Origin: UBA1189 sp045647345 | GTDB lineage: Bacteria > Bacteroidota > Bacteroidia > Bacteroidales > Bacteroidaceae | Assembly (NCBI GenBank): GCA_045647345.1 | Contig: JAZRMG010000010.1 | Coordinates: 1 to 5,618 of the forward strand | Length of the DNA stretch: 5,618 nucleotides | Direction: 5' to 3' | Shown here: one piece after another, positions 4,452-5,618 of the stretch | Layout of the letters: each line of letters begins with the position of its first letter | Position numbering within the stretch: position 1 is the first letter of the stretch | Notes under the pieces: generated by a model | Told to the model about the DNA's origin: nothing | Databases searched by the model: none | What the model saw: only the letters and a program-made list of their open reading frames with translations | Translations under genes and position numbers: made by a program

Positions 4452-5618
4452 ATGTCTGAACAAACAATCAACGAAAGTACAGAGAAAAAGAGTCTCAACT
4501 TCATAGAACAAATCGTAGTAAACGACCTCGCCGAGGGCAAAAATGGTAGCAAGGTACAGACCCGCTTCCCGCCTGAACCAAACGGATATCTCCACATCGG
4601 ACATGCCAAGGCAATATGCCTCGACTTCGGCATGGCACAGAAGTATAACGGTGTGTGCAACCTCCGCTTCGACGACACCAACCCCACCAAGGAGGATGTG
4701 GAGTATGTAGAAGCTATCAAGGAGGATATCAAGTGGCTCGGCTTCGAGTGGGGCAACGAGTACTATGCTTCTGACTACTTCCAGCAGTTGTGGGACTTTG
4801 CCATCGACCTCATCAAGGAGGGCAAGGCCTATATCGACGAGCAAAGCGCCGAGGAGATCGCTGCACAGAAGGGTACCACCACACAGCCCGGTATCGAGAG
4901 TCCCTACCGCAACCGCCCCGTAGAGGAGAGCCTCGAATTATTCGAAAAGATGAACCGTGGCGAGATTGAGGAGGGACGCATGGTGCTCCGTGCCAAGATT
5001 GACATGGCTGCACCCAACATGCACTTCCGCGACCCCATCATCTATCGCGTAGTAAACCATCCACACCACCGCACAGGCACCACATGGAAGGCTTATCCCA
5101 TGTATGACTTTGCTCACGGACAGAGCGACTATTTCGAGGGTGTGACCCACTCGCTCTGCACACTGGAGTTCGTGCCTCACCGCCCCCTCTACGACCTCTT
5201 CGTAGACTGGGTGAAGAAGGGCGAAGACCTCGACGATAACCGTCCCCGTCAGTATGAGTTCAACAAGCTCAACCTCAACTATACGCTCATGAGTAAGCGC
5301 AACCTGCTCATCCTCGTGAAGGAGGGTCTCGTAAACGGATGGGACGACCCCCGTATGCCGACACTCTGCGGTTTCCGCCGTCGTGGCTACTCACCCGAGT
5401 CAATCCGTAACTTTGTGGATAAGATCGGCTACACCACCTACGATGCACTGAACGACTTTGCCCTGCTCGAGAGCGCCGTACGCGAAGACCTTAATGCTCG
5501 CGCAACCCGTGTATCGGCAGTCATCAATCCCGTAAAACTTATCATCACCAACTATCCCGAAGGACAGGTAGAGGTGATGGAGACCATCAACAACCCCGAG
5601 GATCCGGACGCTGGCACA
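4452..5618 (+). CDS. glnS: Glutaminyl-tRNA synthetase, N-terminal 389 residues
   Basis: This class I synthetase charges tRNA-Gln with glutamine in the cytoplasm. The frame is open from the ATG at 4452 to the right edge, 389 codons of a family usually near 550-580. The class I signatures are present: PNGYLHIGHAK with HIGH at residues 48-51, LRFDDTNP shortly after, and LMSKR (Met280 to Arg283) for the KMSKS loop. PRMPTLCGFRRRGY and the segment around YDALNDFALLESAVREDLN are also typical of GlnRS and mark the junction to the C-terminal anticodon-binding beta barrels, which are cut off. LRFDDTNP and the PRMPTL segment separate it from glutamyl-tRNA synthetases. The start follows a perfect promoter at a suitable distance. 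Codons are strongly biased to C- or G-ending forms, as expected for high expression. No frameshift is seen. Confidence 0.97.
   Translation, partial: MSEQTINESTEKKSLNFIEQIVVNDLAEGKNGSKVQTRFPPEPNGYLHIGHAKAICLDFGMAQKYNGVCNLRFDDTNPTKEDVEYVEAIKEDIKWLGFEWGNEYYASDYFQQLWDFAIDLIKEGKAYIDEQSAEEIAAQKGTTTQPGIESPYRNRPVEESLELFEKMNRGEIEEGRMVLRAKIDMAAPNMHFRDPIIYRVVNHPHHRTGTTWKAYPMYDFAHGQSDYFEGVTHSLCTLEFVPHRPLYDLFVDWVKKGEDLDDNRPRQYEFNKLNLNYTLMSKRNLLILVKEGLVNGWDDPRMPTLCGFRRRGYSPESIRNFVDKIGYTTYDALNDFALLESAVREDLNARATRVSAVINPVKLIITNYPEGQVEVMETINNPEDPDAGT

Noticed and set aside
4392..4844. Minus-strand reading frame of 150 codons overlapping the glnS promoter and 5' end
   Set aside because: It runs opposite an unmistakable GlnRS sequence containing the HIGH motif, and it would cross the glnS promoter. 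It is a shadow.
1..5618. CRISPR array, integrase, transposase or phage genes
   Set aside because: None seen. The coding content is ordinary chromosomal metabolism, and the repeats present are short and irregular.

Overview
The window is bacterial and almost certainly from a gut- or rumen-type Bacteroidales (Bacteroides/Prevotella group). Three things point there. The promoters fit the Bacteroidota consensus TTTG-N19..21-TAnnTTTG rather than TTGACA/TATAAT. The leaders are A-rich with little Shine-Dalgarno character. The gene content includes an anaerobic sulfatase-maturating enzyme and the fused NagB-like/LmbE-like protein typical of this group.

Layout. Bases 1-134 (minus) hold the first 44 codons of carA. 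Bases 135-322 are non-coding and contain short motif repeats in both orientations. Bases 323-539 form a compact minus-strand unit with its own -7 element, a possible 56-residue protein and an intrinsic terminator. Bases 694-2613 (minus) encode a 639-residue NagB-like/PIG-L fusion, followed by a terminator at about 636-671. Bases 2789-4042 (minus) encode a radical SAM/SPASM anaerobic sulfatase-maturating enzyme with two candidate promoters. Bases 4043-4451 are a divergent intergenic region with a notable nest of inverted repeats at 4204-4330. From 4452 to the right edge (plus) lies glnS, driven by a near-perfect Bacteroidota promoter and cut off by the window.

How the genes fit together. The sulfatase-maturating enzyme installs formylglycine in sulfatases, which these bacteria use to desulfate mucin and glycosaminoglycans. 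The NagB/LmbE fusion looks like an amino-sugar-phosphate protein, so both may serve host-glycan amino-sugar use. They appear to be separate transcription units, and no sulfatase is visible here. carA and glnS are housekeeping genes that both use glutamine.

Most interesting points. (1) The NagB-like domain lacks the aligned catalytic Asp and His (both are Gln) but keeps the phosphate-binding Arg and Lys, while the fused LmbE-like domain keeps all its expected metal-site residues. (2) An approximately 127-nt nested, three-way-junction-like fold lies between the divergent genes, and all of its wobble pairs favour the plus strand. (3) A small self-contained transcription unit of unknown function lies between carA and the fusion gene.
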